From JACVRW01 sp963751105 (GTDB lineage: Bacteria; Actinomycetota; Thermoleophilia; Solirubrobacterales; Thermoleophilaceae), in assembly GCA_963751105.1 (NCBI GenBank), contig CAVVTG010000002.1:2480001-2544000 (forward strand): a stretch of DNA of 64,000 nucleotides. Direction: 5' to 3'. How positions within the stretch are numbered: position 1 is the stretch's first letter; each line of letters begins with the position of its first letter. The notes beneath the pieces were generated by a model that saw only the letters and a program-made list of their open reading frames with translations, was not told where the DNA came from and made no database searches. Below, piece after piece: positions 36,386 through 45,214 of this stretch. The position numbers and the translations under genes were made by a program.

Positions 36386-36404
36386 GATCCGTAGGTTAAG
36401 GCCG
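36386..36404. promoter_or_regulatory. Divergent promoter with overlapping -10 hexamers
   Basis: In the 19-base gap, plus-strand TAGGTT (36392-36397, 7 bases from GTG 36405) and minus-strand TAACCT (36393-36398, 7 bases from GTG 36385) use the same bases on opposite strands. Confidence 0.55.
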
Positions 36405-37026
36405 GTGCCGCTCTCCTTCGAAGACGCTGTCGCCGGGGCCTCGACCGGCGACGTCTGGCTCTTCCGCGGCCGCTCGCTGGCCGACCTGGCCATCCGGACC
36501 GCCACCAACAGCCCGGTCAACCACGTTGGCATGGTGGTCGCACTCGACGATCTGCCCCCGTTGCTGTGGCACGCGGAGCTGGGCCATTCGCTGCCCGACG
36601 TGTGGACGGGGGAGCGTCACCGCGGCGTGCAGCTGCACCGGCTCCGCGACGCGGTGACCACCTGGACCGAGCGCTACGGGCAGCGCGCCTGGGTGCGCCA
36701 GCTCGAGGGCAACGATCGAGCGCCACCACGAGGACCGGCTGCTGGAGACGATCGAGCGCTTCGACGGCCGCCCTTTCCCGACCACGCCCGGGCTCGCCCG
36801 TCACTGGCTCACCGCCCGGGTCCGCCGCCGGCCCTCGTCGCTCGAGACGGTCTACTGCGCCGAGCTGGTGGCCACGACCTACCAGCACATGGGCCTACTG
36901 CCCGCACGCCGCCCGGCCGCCTGGTACGACCCGGGGCGCTTCTGGAGCGGCGACCGGATCGAACTGGTGCCGCCGTTCGCCCTCAGCGGCGAGATAGCGG
37001 TGCTGACCACAACCGCCCCGGCGTAG
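36405..37026 (+). CDS. Permuted papain-like (YiiX/NlpC-P60 type) hydrolase, frame-broken
   Basis: About 206 residues when joined. The first frame (VPLSFEDAVAGASTGDVWLFRG, NSPVNHVGMVV with His40) and the second (IERHHEDRLLETIERFDGRPF, then VYCAELVATTYQHMGLL) together give the His and Cys of permuted papain-like amidases (YiiX/C92 type). They join near 36711-36717, where one extra base separates them. Catalytic residues survive in both halves, so an assembly error is likely. Substrates of this group include acyl or peptide bonds; the natural one is unknown. Confidence 0.75.
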
Positions 37027-37037
37027 GCGGGGACGGT

Positions 37038-37134
37038 CGGCACCCTCGGGCCGCAGAGCATGTCAGAGCGAGCCGCTCGCGGCGGAGCGAACGAGCGCCG
37101 CAGGCGCGAGGGCTCTGCGGACCGAGGCGTGCCG
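37038..37134. repeat. Long inverted repeat between convergent genes
   Basis: Arms 37038-37059 and 37112-37134 pair over 21 of 22 positions with one bulge; the 52-base centre is also GC-rich and self-complementary (GCGAG/CTCGC). It fills the space between the papain-like gene stop and the ftsH stop and could act as a bidirectional terminator. Confidence 0.8.
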
Positions 37135-37165
37135 AACGGCGCCGCCCGACAGCATCAGGCCGAAC

Positions 37166-39133
37166 CTACGTAGTGGGCTTGCGAGGCTCCGAAGCCCGCA
37201 TCTCGGCCGTGCCCCCGGCCAGCCCCGGCCGCGGCAGCGGCTTGGGCGCGCGGTCCGGCTTGCGCTCGGGCGCCTCGGGTGCCGCCGGCGGCGCCACCGG
37301 CAGAGCGGGCTCGTCGATACCGAAGACCTCGTCCTCGCTCTTGCCCTCGAGCAGCTCGATGAACTGCTCGCGCTCGATGGTCTCGCGCTTGAGCAGGATC
37401 TCCGAGGTCACGTCGAGGGCCTCACGGCGCTCGTCGAGAACCTGGCGAGCCGTCTGGTGCGCCTCTTCGACCATACGGCGGATCTCGTCGTCGATCTCGC
37501 GGGCGATCTCGTCGGAGTAGTCGGGCTCCGAGCTGAACTCGCGGCCCAGGAAGGGCTGGCCGTGCTCGTGCCCGAACACCCGCGGGCCCAGCTTCTCGGA
37601 CATGCCGAAGCGCATGACCATCTGCTTGGCCGTGGCGGTGACCTTCTCGAGGTCGTTGGACGCGCCGGTGGTGACCTCGCCGAACACGATCTCCTCCGCG
37701 GCGCGGCCGCCGAGGGTCATGGCCATGGTGTCGGAAAGCTCCGCGCGCGTGGTGAGGAACTTGTCCTCGGTGGGCAGCGAGATGGTGTAGCCGAGCGCCT
37801 GGCCGCGCGAGATCACCGAGATCTTGTGCACGGGGTCGGTGTGCTGCAGGAAGTGCGCGACCAGCGCGTGTCCCATCTCGTGGAAGGCGGTGACCCGCCG
37901 CTCCTTCTCGGACATCACGCGGGTCTTCTTCTCCGGGCCGGCGATCACGCGCATGATCCCCTCCTCCAGTTGGAGGTGGTCGATCTCGCGCTTGCCCTGG
38001 CGCGCGGCCAGGAGGGCGGCCTCGTTGACCAGGTTCTGAAGGTCGGCGCCGGTGAAGCCCGGGGTCTGGCCGGCCAGCACGTCGAGCTCGATGGCCTTGG
38101 CCAGCGGCTTGCCGCGAGTGTGAACCTCGAGGATCTTCTGGCGGCCCTTGCGGTCGGGACGGTCGACGACGATCTGGCGGTCGAAGCGGCCAGGGCGCAG
38201 GAGCGCCGGGTCGAGGATGTCCGGGCGATTGGTGGCCGCGATGAGGATGATGTTGTCCTTCATCTCGAAGCCGTCCATCTCGACGAGCAGCTGGTTGAGC
38301 GTCTGCTCCCGCTCGTCGTGGCCACCGCCCAGACCGGCGCCGCGATGACGCCCGACGGCGTCGATCTCGTCCATGAAGATGATGCAGGGAGAGTTCTGCT
38401 TGGCCTGCTCGAACAGGTCACGCACGCGCGAGGCGCCCACGCCGACGAACATCTCGACGAAGTCCGAGCCCGAGATGGAGAAGAAGGGCACGCCCGCCTC
38501 GCCGGCGACGGCCCGGGCCAGCAGCGTCTTGCCGGTCCCGGGCGGGCCGTAGAGCAGAACGCCCTTGGGGATCCGTGCCCCGAGGGCCTGGAACTTCTTC
38601 GGGTTCTCGAGGAACTCCTTGATCTCGTGGAGCTCCTCCACCGCCTCGTCCACGCCGGCAACGTCGCGGAAGGTGATCTTGGGCGCGTCCACCGACATGC
38701 GCTTCGCGCGCGACTTGCCGAAGGACATCACCTTCGAGCCGCCGCCCTGCATCTGGTTGATGATGAACAGCCAGAACAGCAGGAAGATCACGAAGGGCAG
38801 GATGTACGTGAGCGCGGTGAGCCAGCCCGAGCCGCCCTTCGGCTTGACCGTGATCGGGACGTTCTCCGCCCGGAGCTGATTCGTGAGGTTCTGCTCGGTG
38901 TTGTCCGGGTAGGCGGTCTGGTACTTGTCGCCGCCCTTGAGCTCGACGTCGATCCGGTTGTTCTTCGTCGAGAGCGTGACCTCCTTCACTTGCCCGTTCT
39001 CGATCTGAGTGAGGAACTGGGAGTAGTTCGGGTCCCGTTCCTCGTTCCCGGGACTGATCAGCTTCTGCGCGAAGAACGCCAGAACGATGACGATCAGAAT
39101 CGGGAATGCGGCGCTCTTAAAGAATCGGCTCAC
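37166..39133 (-). CDS. ftsH: ATP-dependent zinc metalloprotease FtsH
   Basis: 655 residues. Two transmembrane segments (about 8-24 and 104-126) flank a small extracytoplasmic domain. The AAA domain has Walker A GPPGTGKT (196-203), Walker B IIFMDEIDAVG and the second region of homology. The zinc protease has HEMGH (418-422) and the third ligand region GASNDLEKVTATAKQM. The C-terminal tail is Pro/Ala-rich. Membrane-anchored quality-control protease. GTG start at 39133. It is downstream of hpt, as in many bacteria, with a 92-base gap holding two hairpins. Confidence 0.97.
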   Translation of the reverse strand: MSRFFKSAAFPILIVIVLAFFAQKLISPGNEERDPNYSQFLTQIENGQVKEVTLSTKNNRIDVELKGGDKYQTAYPDNTEQNLTNQLRAENVPITVKPKGGSGWLTALTYILPFVIFLLFWLFIINQMQGGGSKVMSFGKSRAKRMSVDAPKITFRDVAGVDEAVEELHEIKEFLENPKKFQALGARIPKGVLLYGPPGTGKTLLARAVAGEAGVPFFSISGSDFVEMFVGVGASRVRDLFEQAKQNSPCIIFMDEIDAVGRHRGAGLGGGHDEREQTLNQLLVEMDGFEMKDNIILIAATNRPDILDPALLRPGRFDRQIVVDRPDRKGRQKILEVHTRGKPLAKAIELDVLAGQTPGFTGADLQNLVNEAALLAARQGKREIDHLQLEEGIMRVIAGPEKKTRVMSEKERRVTAFHEMGHALVAHFLQHTDPVHKISVISRGQALGYTISLPTEDKFLTTRAELSDTMAMTLGGRAAEEIVFGEVTTGASNDLEKVTATAKQMVMRFGMSEKLGPRVFGHEHGQPFLGREFSSEPDYSDEIAREIDDEIRRMVEEAHQTARQVLDERREALDVTSEILLKRETIEREQFIELLEGKSEDEVFGIDEPALPVAPPAAPEAPERKPDRAPKPLPRPGLAGGTAEMRASEPRKPTT

Positions 39134-39198
39134 TGCTGGGAGAATCCTGCCTCAGAAGGTGAAAAGAAAGCGTAGCAAGGGGGCATTCGTCCCTTGGC

Positions 39199-39224
39199 GC
39201 CGTTTCGGATGCTTCTCAAACGGC
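39199..39224 (-). terminator. Hairpin immediately after hpt
   Basis: Perfect 7-base arms GCCGTTT (39199-39205) and AAACGGC (39218-39224), right after the hpt stop; no U-tract. A second AAGGG/CCCTT stem lies just beyond. These may separate hpt from ftsH. Confidence 0.45.
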
Positions 39225-39225
39225 C

Positions 39226-39756
39226 TCAGAGCTCGTTGAGCACGGCCACGTAGGGCAGGTTGCGGTAACGCTCGGCGTGGTCCAGGCCGTAACCGATCGC
39301 GAATCGGTTCGGTATCTCGAAGCCCGTGTACTTGATCGGCAGCTCGATCTCACGGCGGTCGGGCTTGGTGAGCAGGGCACACACCTCGAGCGAGGCGGGG
39401 TTGCGGGCGCGCAGCATCCGGAACAGGTAGGACAGCGTCAGCCCCGAGTCGACGATGTCCTCCACGATCAGGACGTCCTTACCCTCGATGGGCGCGTCCA
39501 GGTCCTTCAGGATCCGCACGACGCCCGAGGAGTCGGTGGAAGCGCCGTAGGACGAGACGGCCATGAAGTCGAGCTCGCACTCGACGTCGAGGTTGCGCAT
39601 CAGGTCGGCCAGGAAGAACACGGCACCCTTGAGCACGCCCACCAGGAGCAGGTGGCGGCCGGCGTAGTCGCGCGAGACCTCCTCCCCCAGCTCCTTGACC
39701 CGGTGAGCCAGGTCGTCACGCTGGACCAAAATCTCTCCGAGAGCGGGATCGGCCAT
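39226..39756 (-). CDS. hpt: Hypoxanthine(-guanine) phosphoribosyltransferase
   Basis: 176 residues. PRPP-binding motif VLIVEDIVDSGLTLSYL (95-111), flexible-loop residues SSYGASTDSSG and the base-binding KYTGFEIPNRFAIGYGLDHAERYRNLPYV near the end. It makes IMP/GMP from bases and PRPP. Usually next to tilS and ftsH; here ftsH follows but tilS is 23 kb away. Guanine deaminase lies 14 bases upstream, so guanine can be salvaged or degraded from one transcript. Confidence 0.96.
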   Translation of the reverse strand: MADPALGEILVQRDDLAHRVKELGEEVSRDYAGRHLLLVGVLKGAVFFLADLMRNLDVECELDFMAVSSYGASTDSSGVVRILKDLDAPIEGKDVLIVEDIVDSGLTLSYLFRMLRARNPASLEVCALLTKPDRREIELPIKYTGFEIPNRFAIGYGLDHAERYRNLPYVAVLNEL

Positions 39757-39770
39757 TACGGCGCGGGAGG

Positions 39771-41069
39771 TTACCCGCGCTCGTGCACGACGTCGCCTGC
39801 GACGCGCACCTCGGCCACGCTCTCCTCACGCGCGAGTGCGAACACCGCCCCGAGCGTCTCCTCGGCCGAGTCGCTGTGGCGCAGCACCGAAGCGAGGGTC
39901 GAGCCGGCGGGTGGGGAGATCAGTACGAGGTCGGCCGCCCTCCCGCGCCGGAGGTCGCCCACCCGATCCCCGAGTCCCAGCGCGCGGGCGCCCGCGGCGG
40001 TGGCCAGCCACAGCAGGTGCGCCGGCCCGAGACGGGCACCGTCGGGGCGCATCATCTGCATCTTGTAGGCGAGCAGTGCCTCCTTGAGCACGCTGAGGCC
40101 CGTGCCCGCCCCGACGTCGGTCCCGATCGCCACCCGCACTCCGTGGTCGAGGTGGGCACGCAACGGAAAGCTCCCGCTGCCGAGGAAGGCGTTGCTGGCC
40201 GGACAGTGCGCCACGCTCGCACGCGCCGCCCCGAGCCGCTCCAGCTCGGGCTCGGTGCCGTGGAGGTTGTGCGCCAGGACGGTGGCCGGGCCCACCAGGT
40301 TGAAGCGCTCGTAGGTGGCGAGATAGTCATCCGACCAGGGGAACAGCCCGGCCACGAGCTCGACCTCCGCCGGGTGCTCGTTTAGGTGGCTGGTGACGAG
40401 CCCCCCGTCGATGTCGGCGTTGAGGGCGCCACACGAGTCGAGCATGCCCTCGCTGCAGGACAGCGCGAATCGCGGCGATACGGCGTAGCGCAGCCTGCCC
40501 CGGCCGTGCCAGCGCTCCGCCAGCTGGCGCCCGCTGTCGTACGCGGACTGGGGGTCGAGCTCGACCTCGGGGTGGAGGTTGCGATCCGAGACCACGAGGC
40601 CACTCGTGATCCTCAGCCCGGCGCGCTCGGCCTCGGCGAACAGCGCCTCCTGCGCGGCAGGGCAGTGGGCGCCGAAGACCAGCGCGCTGGTGGTGCCGTT
40701 GGCCGCCAGCGCGCGCACGAAGTCATGGGCCAGCGTGCGGGCGTGCTCGGGATCGGAGAGCCGCAGCTCCTCGGGCAGGGCGCGCTTATGCAGCCACTCG
40801 AGCGGCGGAAGCCCCATCGCTCCCACGATGCCGAGCTGGGGATAGTGGACGTGGGTGTCCACGAAGCCGGGCAGCAGGATCGAGCGCCGGTGGTCGGCCA
40901 GCGGCGCATCCGGATACTCGGCCGCCACCGCGGCGTAGTCGCCGGTGTCGAGGATGCGTCCGTCGTCGGAGATCGCCACCGCGCCGTCGGAGAAGCTCTC
41001 GAGCGCCTGCTCACCCTCGGCGAACGGGTCACGCGGCGTGTGAATGACCTGCGCGCGAAGAACGAGCAC
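39771..41069 (-). CDS. guaD: Guanine deaminase
   Basis: 432 residues, amidohydrolase. Metal ligands HVH (73, 75) in GFVDTHVHYPQLG, SHLNEH, AHNLHG and IGTDVGAG. PQLGIVGAMGLPPLEWLHKRALPEE is characteristic of guanine deaminases rather than other cytosine/atrazine-type members. It converts guanine to xanthine. GTG 41069 leaves 3 bases to the LOG gene stop, so LOG-guaD-hpt form an operon. Confidence 0.93.
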   Translation of the reverse strand: MLVLRAQVIHTPRDPFAEGEQALESFSDGAVAISDDGRILDTGDYAAVAAEYPDAPLADHRRSILLPGFVDTHVHYPQLGIVGAMGLPPLEWLHKRALPEELRLSDPEHARTLAHDFVRALAANGTTSALVFGAHCPAAQEALFAEAERAGLRITSGLVVSDRNLHPEVELDPQSAYDSGRQLAERWHGRGRLRYAVSPRFALSCSEGMLDSCGALNADIDGGLVTSHLNEHPAEVELVAGLFPWSDDYLATYERFNLVGPATVLAHNLHGTEPELERLGAARASVAHCPASNAFLGSGSFPLRAHLDHGVRVAIGTDVGAGTGLSVLKEALLAYKMQMMRPDGARLGPAHLLWLATAAGARALGLGDRVGDLRRGRAADLVLISPPAGSTLASVLRHSDSAEETLGAVFALAREESVAEVRVAGDVVHERG

Positions 41070-41072
41070 GAG

Positions 41073-41657
41073 TCAGCTCTCGCCACGGTCGATCCACTTG
41101 GGCGCCATGCCCCCCGGATCGAAGTCCCTGAGCCGCTCCACGAGCCGTCCCGGCTCGGTGTCCACGAGCAGCATCGCGCGGTTCTGCTCGCGCACGAAGC
41201 GTTCCTCGACCGAGCGGTCGAGAAAGGCGGTGAGGTCCGCCCAGTAGTCGTCCACGTCGAGCAGTGCGCACGGCTTGCGGTGCATCCCGAGCTGCGCCCA
41301 GGTCCAGACCTCGAACAGCTCGTCGAGCGTGCCCAGCCCGCCGGGCAGGGCGATGAAGGCGTCCGACAGCTCGGCCATCAGCGCCTTGCGCTCGTGCATC
41401 GAGTCCACCACCCGCAGGTCGGACAGTCCGTCGTGGGCGATCTCCTTGTCCACCAGCGCCTGGGGGATCACGCCGATCACCTCGCCGCCCTCGGCGAGCG
41501 CGGTGTCGGCGAGTGTGCCCATCAGACCCACGCGCGCGCCGCCGTAGACCACGCCGATGTTCTCGGCCGCGAGCAGGCGTGCGAGCTCGGCCGTGGTCTC
41601 GGCGTAAGCGGCCCGCGCGCCCGGGCTCGAACCGCAGAAGACACAGACTCGCTTCAC
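41073..41657 (-). CDS. LOG-family protein (nucleoside 5'-monophosphate phosphoribohydrolase)
   Basis: 194 residues. Family motifs CGSSPG, YGGARVGLMG and PGGLGTLDELFE (PGGxGTxxE, 105-114). LOG enzymes cleave the N-glycosidic bond of cytokinin riboside monophosphates or AMP-like nucleotides. Among salvage genes it may release bases from 5'-nucleotides; specificity unknown. GTG 41657 has TACGCT 6 bases upstream (leaderless) and a purine-rich AGGAG too close to act as a normal ribosome site. Confidence 0.9.
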   Translation of the reverse strand: MKRVCVFCGSSPGARAAYAETTAELARLLAAENIGVVYGGARVGLMGTLADTALAEGGEVIGVIPQALVDKEIAHDGLSDLRVVDSMHERKALMAELSDAFIALPGGLGTLDELFEVWTWAQLGMHRKPCALLDVDDYWADLTAFLDRSVEERFVREQNRAMLLVDTEPGRLVERLRDFDPGGMAPKWIDRGES

Positions 41658-41669
41658 CTCCTGAGCGTA
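41658..41669 (-). promoter_or_regulatory. Probable leaderless promoter for LOG-guaD-hpt (-10 TACGCT)
   Basis: Minus-strand TACGCT occupies 41664-41669, 6 bases from GTG 41657. Confidence 0.5.
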
Positions 41670-41670
41670 G

Positions 41671-42822
41671 TCAGGCGAACGGCGTGCCCGGAAGCTCCGA
41701 GGCCTCGCGACCGGTCAGCCGGTGAAGCGCCGTGGCGCCCACGTCGGCCAGCGGGCCGTCGTGCCGGCGGCCGTCCTGGCCGGCGAAGGTGGCCAGCAGT
41801 GGCGCGTATTCGCGCGTGTGGTCGGTGTGCGGGGCGTCGGGGTCCACGCCGTGGTCGGCGGTGAGGACCAGCAGGTCGTCATCGCGCAACAGGGACAGCC
41901 AGTCCGACACCGCCGCGTCGATCTCCCGCAGCGCCGCGTGGAAGCCCTCCACGTCGTGGCGGTGGCCGTAGACCTGGTCGGTCTCCACCAGGTTCACGAA
42001 GATCAGGCCCTCGTCCAGTCCGGCGAGCAGGTCCGTGGTGGCGGCGATGCCCTTGGCGTTGGTGGCGCCGTCGTGCTTCTCGTCGATCCCCACCCCGGCG
42101 AACAGGTCGCGCACCTTGCCCACGGCGTGCACCGGCTGCCCGGCCTCCTGGAGCTCCTCTAGGTAGGAGCGCCCGGGTGGCGGCGCTGCGTAGTCGCGCC
42201 GTCCCTCGCGCCGGCGGAAGTCCCCCGACTCTCCCTCGAAGGGCCGGGCGATCACGCGGCCCACGGCCCGGTCTCCGGTCAGGGCGGCGCGGGCGGCCTC
42301 GCAGGCGGCGTAGAGCTCGGGCTCGCTCAGCACGTCCACGTGGGCGGCCAGCTGGAGCACCGAGTCGGCCGAGGTGTAGAGGATCACCTCCCCCGTCTCG
42401 AGGTGGTGCTCGCCGAAGTCGTCGATCACCTCGGTGCCGCTGTAGGGCCGGTTGCAGCAGAAGCGCAGGCCGGTCACCTCCTCGAGTGTGCGCATCACCT
42501 CGGGCGGGAAGCCGTCCGGGTAGGTCGGCAGCGGGTGCGGCGGCACCACGCCCATCAGCTCCCAGTGGCCGGTGGTGGACTCCTTGCCCGGACCGAGCGG
42601 ATGCAGGCGCCCGTGGACCACCGGCCGCTCGGCGGGTGGGACGCCGCGGATGGGGACGATCGAGCCGAGCCCGAGCCGCTCGAGCGTCGGCAGCTCGAGG
42701 CCGCCGGCCCGCTCGGCGAGGTGGACCAGCGTGTTGGAGCCCTCGTCGCCCTCGTAGTCGCCGGCGTCGGGCAGAGCCCCCACCCCGCAGGCATCGAGAA
42801 CGATCACCGCCGCACGCCCCAT
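41671..42822 (-). CDS. deoB: Phosphopentomutase
   Basis: 383 residues, alkaline-phosphatase superfamily. N-terminal IVLDACGVGALPDAGDYEGDEGSNTL, the specific cap with TTGHWELMG, and metal ligands in the C-terminal part (NLVETDQVYGHRHD, LVLTADHGVDPDAPHTDHTREYAPLL). It interconverts (deoxy)ribose-1-phosphate and -5-phosphate, linking the nucleoside phosphorylases to DeoC. Divergent from deoC; CATAAT lies 8 bases before ATG 42822. Confidence 0.96.
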   Translation of the reverse strand: MGRAAVIVLDACGVGALPDAGDYEGDEGSNTLVHLAERAGGLELPTLERLGLGSIVPIRGVPPAERPVVHGRLHPLGPGKESTTGHWELMGVVPPHPLPTYPDGFPPEVMRTLEEVTGLRFCCNRPYSGTEVIDDFGEHHLETGEVILYTSADSVLQLAAHVDVLSEPELYAACEAARAALTGDRAVGRVIARPFEGESGDFRRREGRRDYAAPPPGRSYLEELQEAGQPVHAVGKVRDLFAGVGIDEKHDGATNAKGIAATTDLLAGLDEGLIFVNLVETDQVYGHRHDVEGFHAALREIDAAVSDWLSLLRDDDLLVLTADHGVDPDAPHTDHTREYAPLLATFAGQDGRRHDGPLADVGATALHRLTGREASELPGTPFA

Positions 42823-42866
42823 TGCGGGCGATTATGTCGGCACGATTGACGCGCCATACTCAGGGG
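42823..42866. promoter_or_regulatory. Divergent promoter region, deoB / deoC
   Basis: Minus-strand CATAAT (42831-42836) is 8 bases from ATG 42822; plus-strand CATACT (42855-42860) is 6 bases from GTG 42867. The two halves of deoxyribose catabolism thus start back-to-back, 44 bases apart. Confidence 0.55.
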
Positions 42867-43754
42867 GTGATTCGCAGGCTCCCGCACGTCGATCGCGTCG
42901 GCATCGAGGAGCGCGCCGCGATGCTCGGCAAGCGCTCCATCAAGACCACCGCCAAGCAGCAGGGGATCCGCCTGGTCGTGTCCATGACCGACCTCACCAC
43001 CCTCGAGGGCGCGGACACCCGCGGCAAGGTCCGGAACCTGTGCGCCAAGGCCGTGTGCCCGGCACCCGCGATGCCCGAGATCCCCTCCTGCGCAGCGGTG
43101 TGCGTCTACCCCGCGCTGGTCGGCGTCGTGCGCGAGGCGCTTGAGGGCACGGGGGTGCGCACCTGCTCGGTGGCCACCGCCTTCCCGAGCGGACAGGCCT
43201 CGCTCGAGGTCAAGCTGCGCGACGCCGAGGACGCCGTGGCCGCGGGCGCCGAGGAGGTGGACATGGTCATCTCGCGCGAGGCCTTCCTCGCCGGCGAGGA
43301 CACGCGGGTGATGGAGGAGATCGTTCGGGTGAAGGAGGTGTGCGGCGACGCCCACCTGAAGGTGATCCTCGAAACCGCGGAGCTCGGCTCCTACGAGCAC
43401 GTTCGCCACGCGTCGATGCTGGCCATGGAGGCGGGCGCCGACTTCATCAAGACCTCCACCGGCAAGGCGTCCAGCGGCGCCACCCCGGGGGTGACGCTGG
43501 TGATGCTCGAGGCCATCCGCGACTACGCCGAGCGCAGCGGGCGCCCGGTGGGCATGAAGGCCGCCGGCGGCGTGTCCAACAGCAAGGCCGCGCTCCACCG
43601 GCTGGTGCTGGTCAAGGAGACGCTCGGTGACGAGTGGCTGACGCCGGAGCGCTTTCGCATCGGCGCCTCGTCGCTCCTGAACGACCTGCTGATGCAGTAC
43701 GAGAAGACGCAGACCGGCCGCTACGCGCGGCCCGAGGATTTCTCGCGCGAGTGA
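42867..43754 (+). CDS. deoC: Deoxyribose-phosphate aldolase
   Basis: 295 residues, TIM barrel. The Schiff-base Lys195 lies in DFIKTSTGKASSGAT, the second Lys in GRPVGMKAAGGV. Splits 2-deoxyribose-5-phosphate into acetaldehyde and glyceraldehyde-3-phosphate. It is longer than the E. coli-type enzyme at the N-terminus (about 35 extra residues). GTG 42867 is chosen over longer in-frame options that overlap deoB. Stop overlaps the aldehyde dehydrogenase start (GTGA). Confidence 0.95.
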   Translation: MIRRLPHVDRVGIEERAAMLGKRSIKTTAKQQGIRLVVSMTDLTTLEGADTRGKVRNLCAKAVCPAPAMPEIPSCAAVCVYPALVGVVREALEGTGVRTCSVATAFPSGQASLEVKLRDAEDAVAAGAEEVDMVISREAFLAGEDTRVMEEIVRVKEVCGDAHLKVILETAELGSYEHVRHASMLAMEAGADFIKTSTGKASSGATPGVTLVMLEAIRDYAERSGRPVGMKAAGGVSNSKAALHRLVLVKETLGDEWLTPERFRIGASSLLNDLLMQYEKTQTGRYARPEDFSRE

Positions 43755-45214
43755 GTACCCAGGAGACCCGCACCAAGATCGTCTGGGACTACGCGCCTGC
43801 TCCCGAGTCGCCCGACCACGTCCGGCTGCGCGACTCGTACGGGCTGTTCGTGGACGGCGACTTCCGCGCTCCGAGCGACGGCCGGCGCGTGGCTTCGATC
43901 AACCCGGCCACCGAGGAAGCGCTGGCGGAGGTGGCCTTCGCCGGAGCGGCCGACGTGCGCGCGGCCGTGGAGTCCGCCCGGTCCGCTCAGCCGGGCTGGG
44001 CCGGTCTCAGCGGCCTGGACCGGGGCAAGTACCTGTTCCGCATCGCGCGCCTGATCCAGGAGCGCGCGCGAGAGCTGGCCATCGTCGAGTCGCTCGACGG
44101 CGGCAAGCCGATCCGCGAGTCGCGCGACGTGGACGTGCCGCTCGCGGCGGCCCACTTCTTCCACTACGCCGGCTGGGCGGACAAGCTCTCCTACGGGGTC
44201 GGCGGCCGCTCGGTCGAGCCGCTGGGCGTGGCGGCGCAGATCGTGCCCTGGAACTTCCCGCTGCTGATGGCGGCGTGGAAGCTGGCGCCGGCGCTGGCCT
44301 GTGGCAACACTGCCGTGCTGAAGCCGGCGGAGACCACCCCCGTCACCGCCCTGCTCCTGGCCGAGATCATCCAGGAGGCGGAGCTGCCGCCGGGCGTGGT
44401 CTCGATCCTGCCCGGCGACGGCGCCACCGGAGCGGCGCTCGTGCGCGAGCCCGGCATCGACAAGCTGGCCTTCACCGGCTCCACGGCCGTGGGCAAGGAC
44501 ATCCAGGCGGCGCTCGCCGGCACCGGCACGCCGCTCACGCTCGAGCTCGGCGGAAAGTCGGCCAACGTGGTCTTCGAGGACGCCGCGCTCGACCAGGCGG
44601 TGGAGGGCATCGTCAACGGGATCTTCTTCAACCAGGGCCACGTGTGCTGCGCCGGCTCGCGACTGTTGATCCAGGAATCGGTGGCCGACGTGGTGATCGG
44701 GAAGCTGTGGGAGCGCATGGGGCGCCTGCGGGTGGGCGACCCGCTCGACAAGAACACCGACGTCGGAGCGATCAACTCGGCCGAGCAGCTCTCGCGCATC
44801 CAGGACCTCGTGTCGGAGGGGGAGCGCGAGGGAGCGATGCGCCGCAGCGTCGACTGCGAGCTGCCCGACCGCGGCTGGTGGTTTGCCCCCACCATCTTCA
44901 CCGAGGTCGCACCCGCTCACCGCATCGCCGTCGAGGAGATCTTCGGGCCAGTGGTGTCGGTGCTGACCTTCCGTACCCAGGCCGAGGCGATCGAGAAGGC
45001 GAACAACTCGGCCTACGGACTGGCGGCCGGGATCTGGACCGACAAGGGAGCGAAGGCCTTCGAGGTGGCCCGAGCCCTCCAGGCCGGCGTGGTGTGGCAG
45101 AACACCTATAACCACTTCGACCCGACGGCAGCCTTCGGCGGCTACAAGGAGAGCGGCTTCGGGCGCGAGGGTGGCCCGGCCGGGCTGCGCCCCTACCTGC
45201 GGGTGCTCGCGTGA
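43751..45214 (+). CDS. Aldehyde dehydrogenase
   Basis: 487 residues, complete NAD(P)-dependent aldehyde dehydrogenase. PWNFPLLMAAWKLAPALACGNTAVLKPAE, LAFTGSTAVGK, the base Glu265 in LTLELGGKS and the catalytic Cys299 in FNQGHVCCAGSRLL; GGYKESGFGREGG near the end. In this operon it most likely oxidizes acetaldehyde released by DeoC. Translationally coupled to deoC and to the following half-size homologue. Confidence 0.94.
   Translation: MSTQETRTKIVWDYAPAPESPDHVRLRDSYGLFVDGDFRAPSDGRRVASINPATEEALAEVAFAGAADVRAAVESARSAQPGWAGLSGLDRGKYLFRIARLIQERARELAIVESLDGGKPIRESRDVDVPLAAAHFFHYAGWADKLSYGVGGRSVEPLGVAAQIVPWNFPLLMAAWKLAPALACGNTAVLKPAETTPVTALLLAEIIQEAELPPGVVSILPGDGATGAALVREPGIDKLAFTGSTAVGKDIQAALAGTGTPLTLELGGKSANVVFEDAALDQAVEGIVNGIFFNQGHVCCAGSRLLIQESVADVVIGKLWERMGRLRVGDPLDKNTDVGAINSAEQLSRIQDLVSEGEREGAMRRSVDCELPDRGWWFAPTIFTEVAPAHRIAVEEIFGPVVSVLTFRTQAEAIEKANNSAYGLAAGIWTDKGAKAFEVARALQAGVVWQNTYNHFDPTAAFGGYKESGFGREGGPAGLRPYLRVLA

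Noticed and set aside
37457..39175. 572-codon plus-strand open frame opposite ftsH
   Set aside because: It is the antisense shadow of a clear FtsH; its translation is His/Gly/Leu-rich without motifs. GC-rich codon bias produces such frames.
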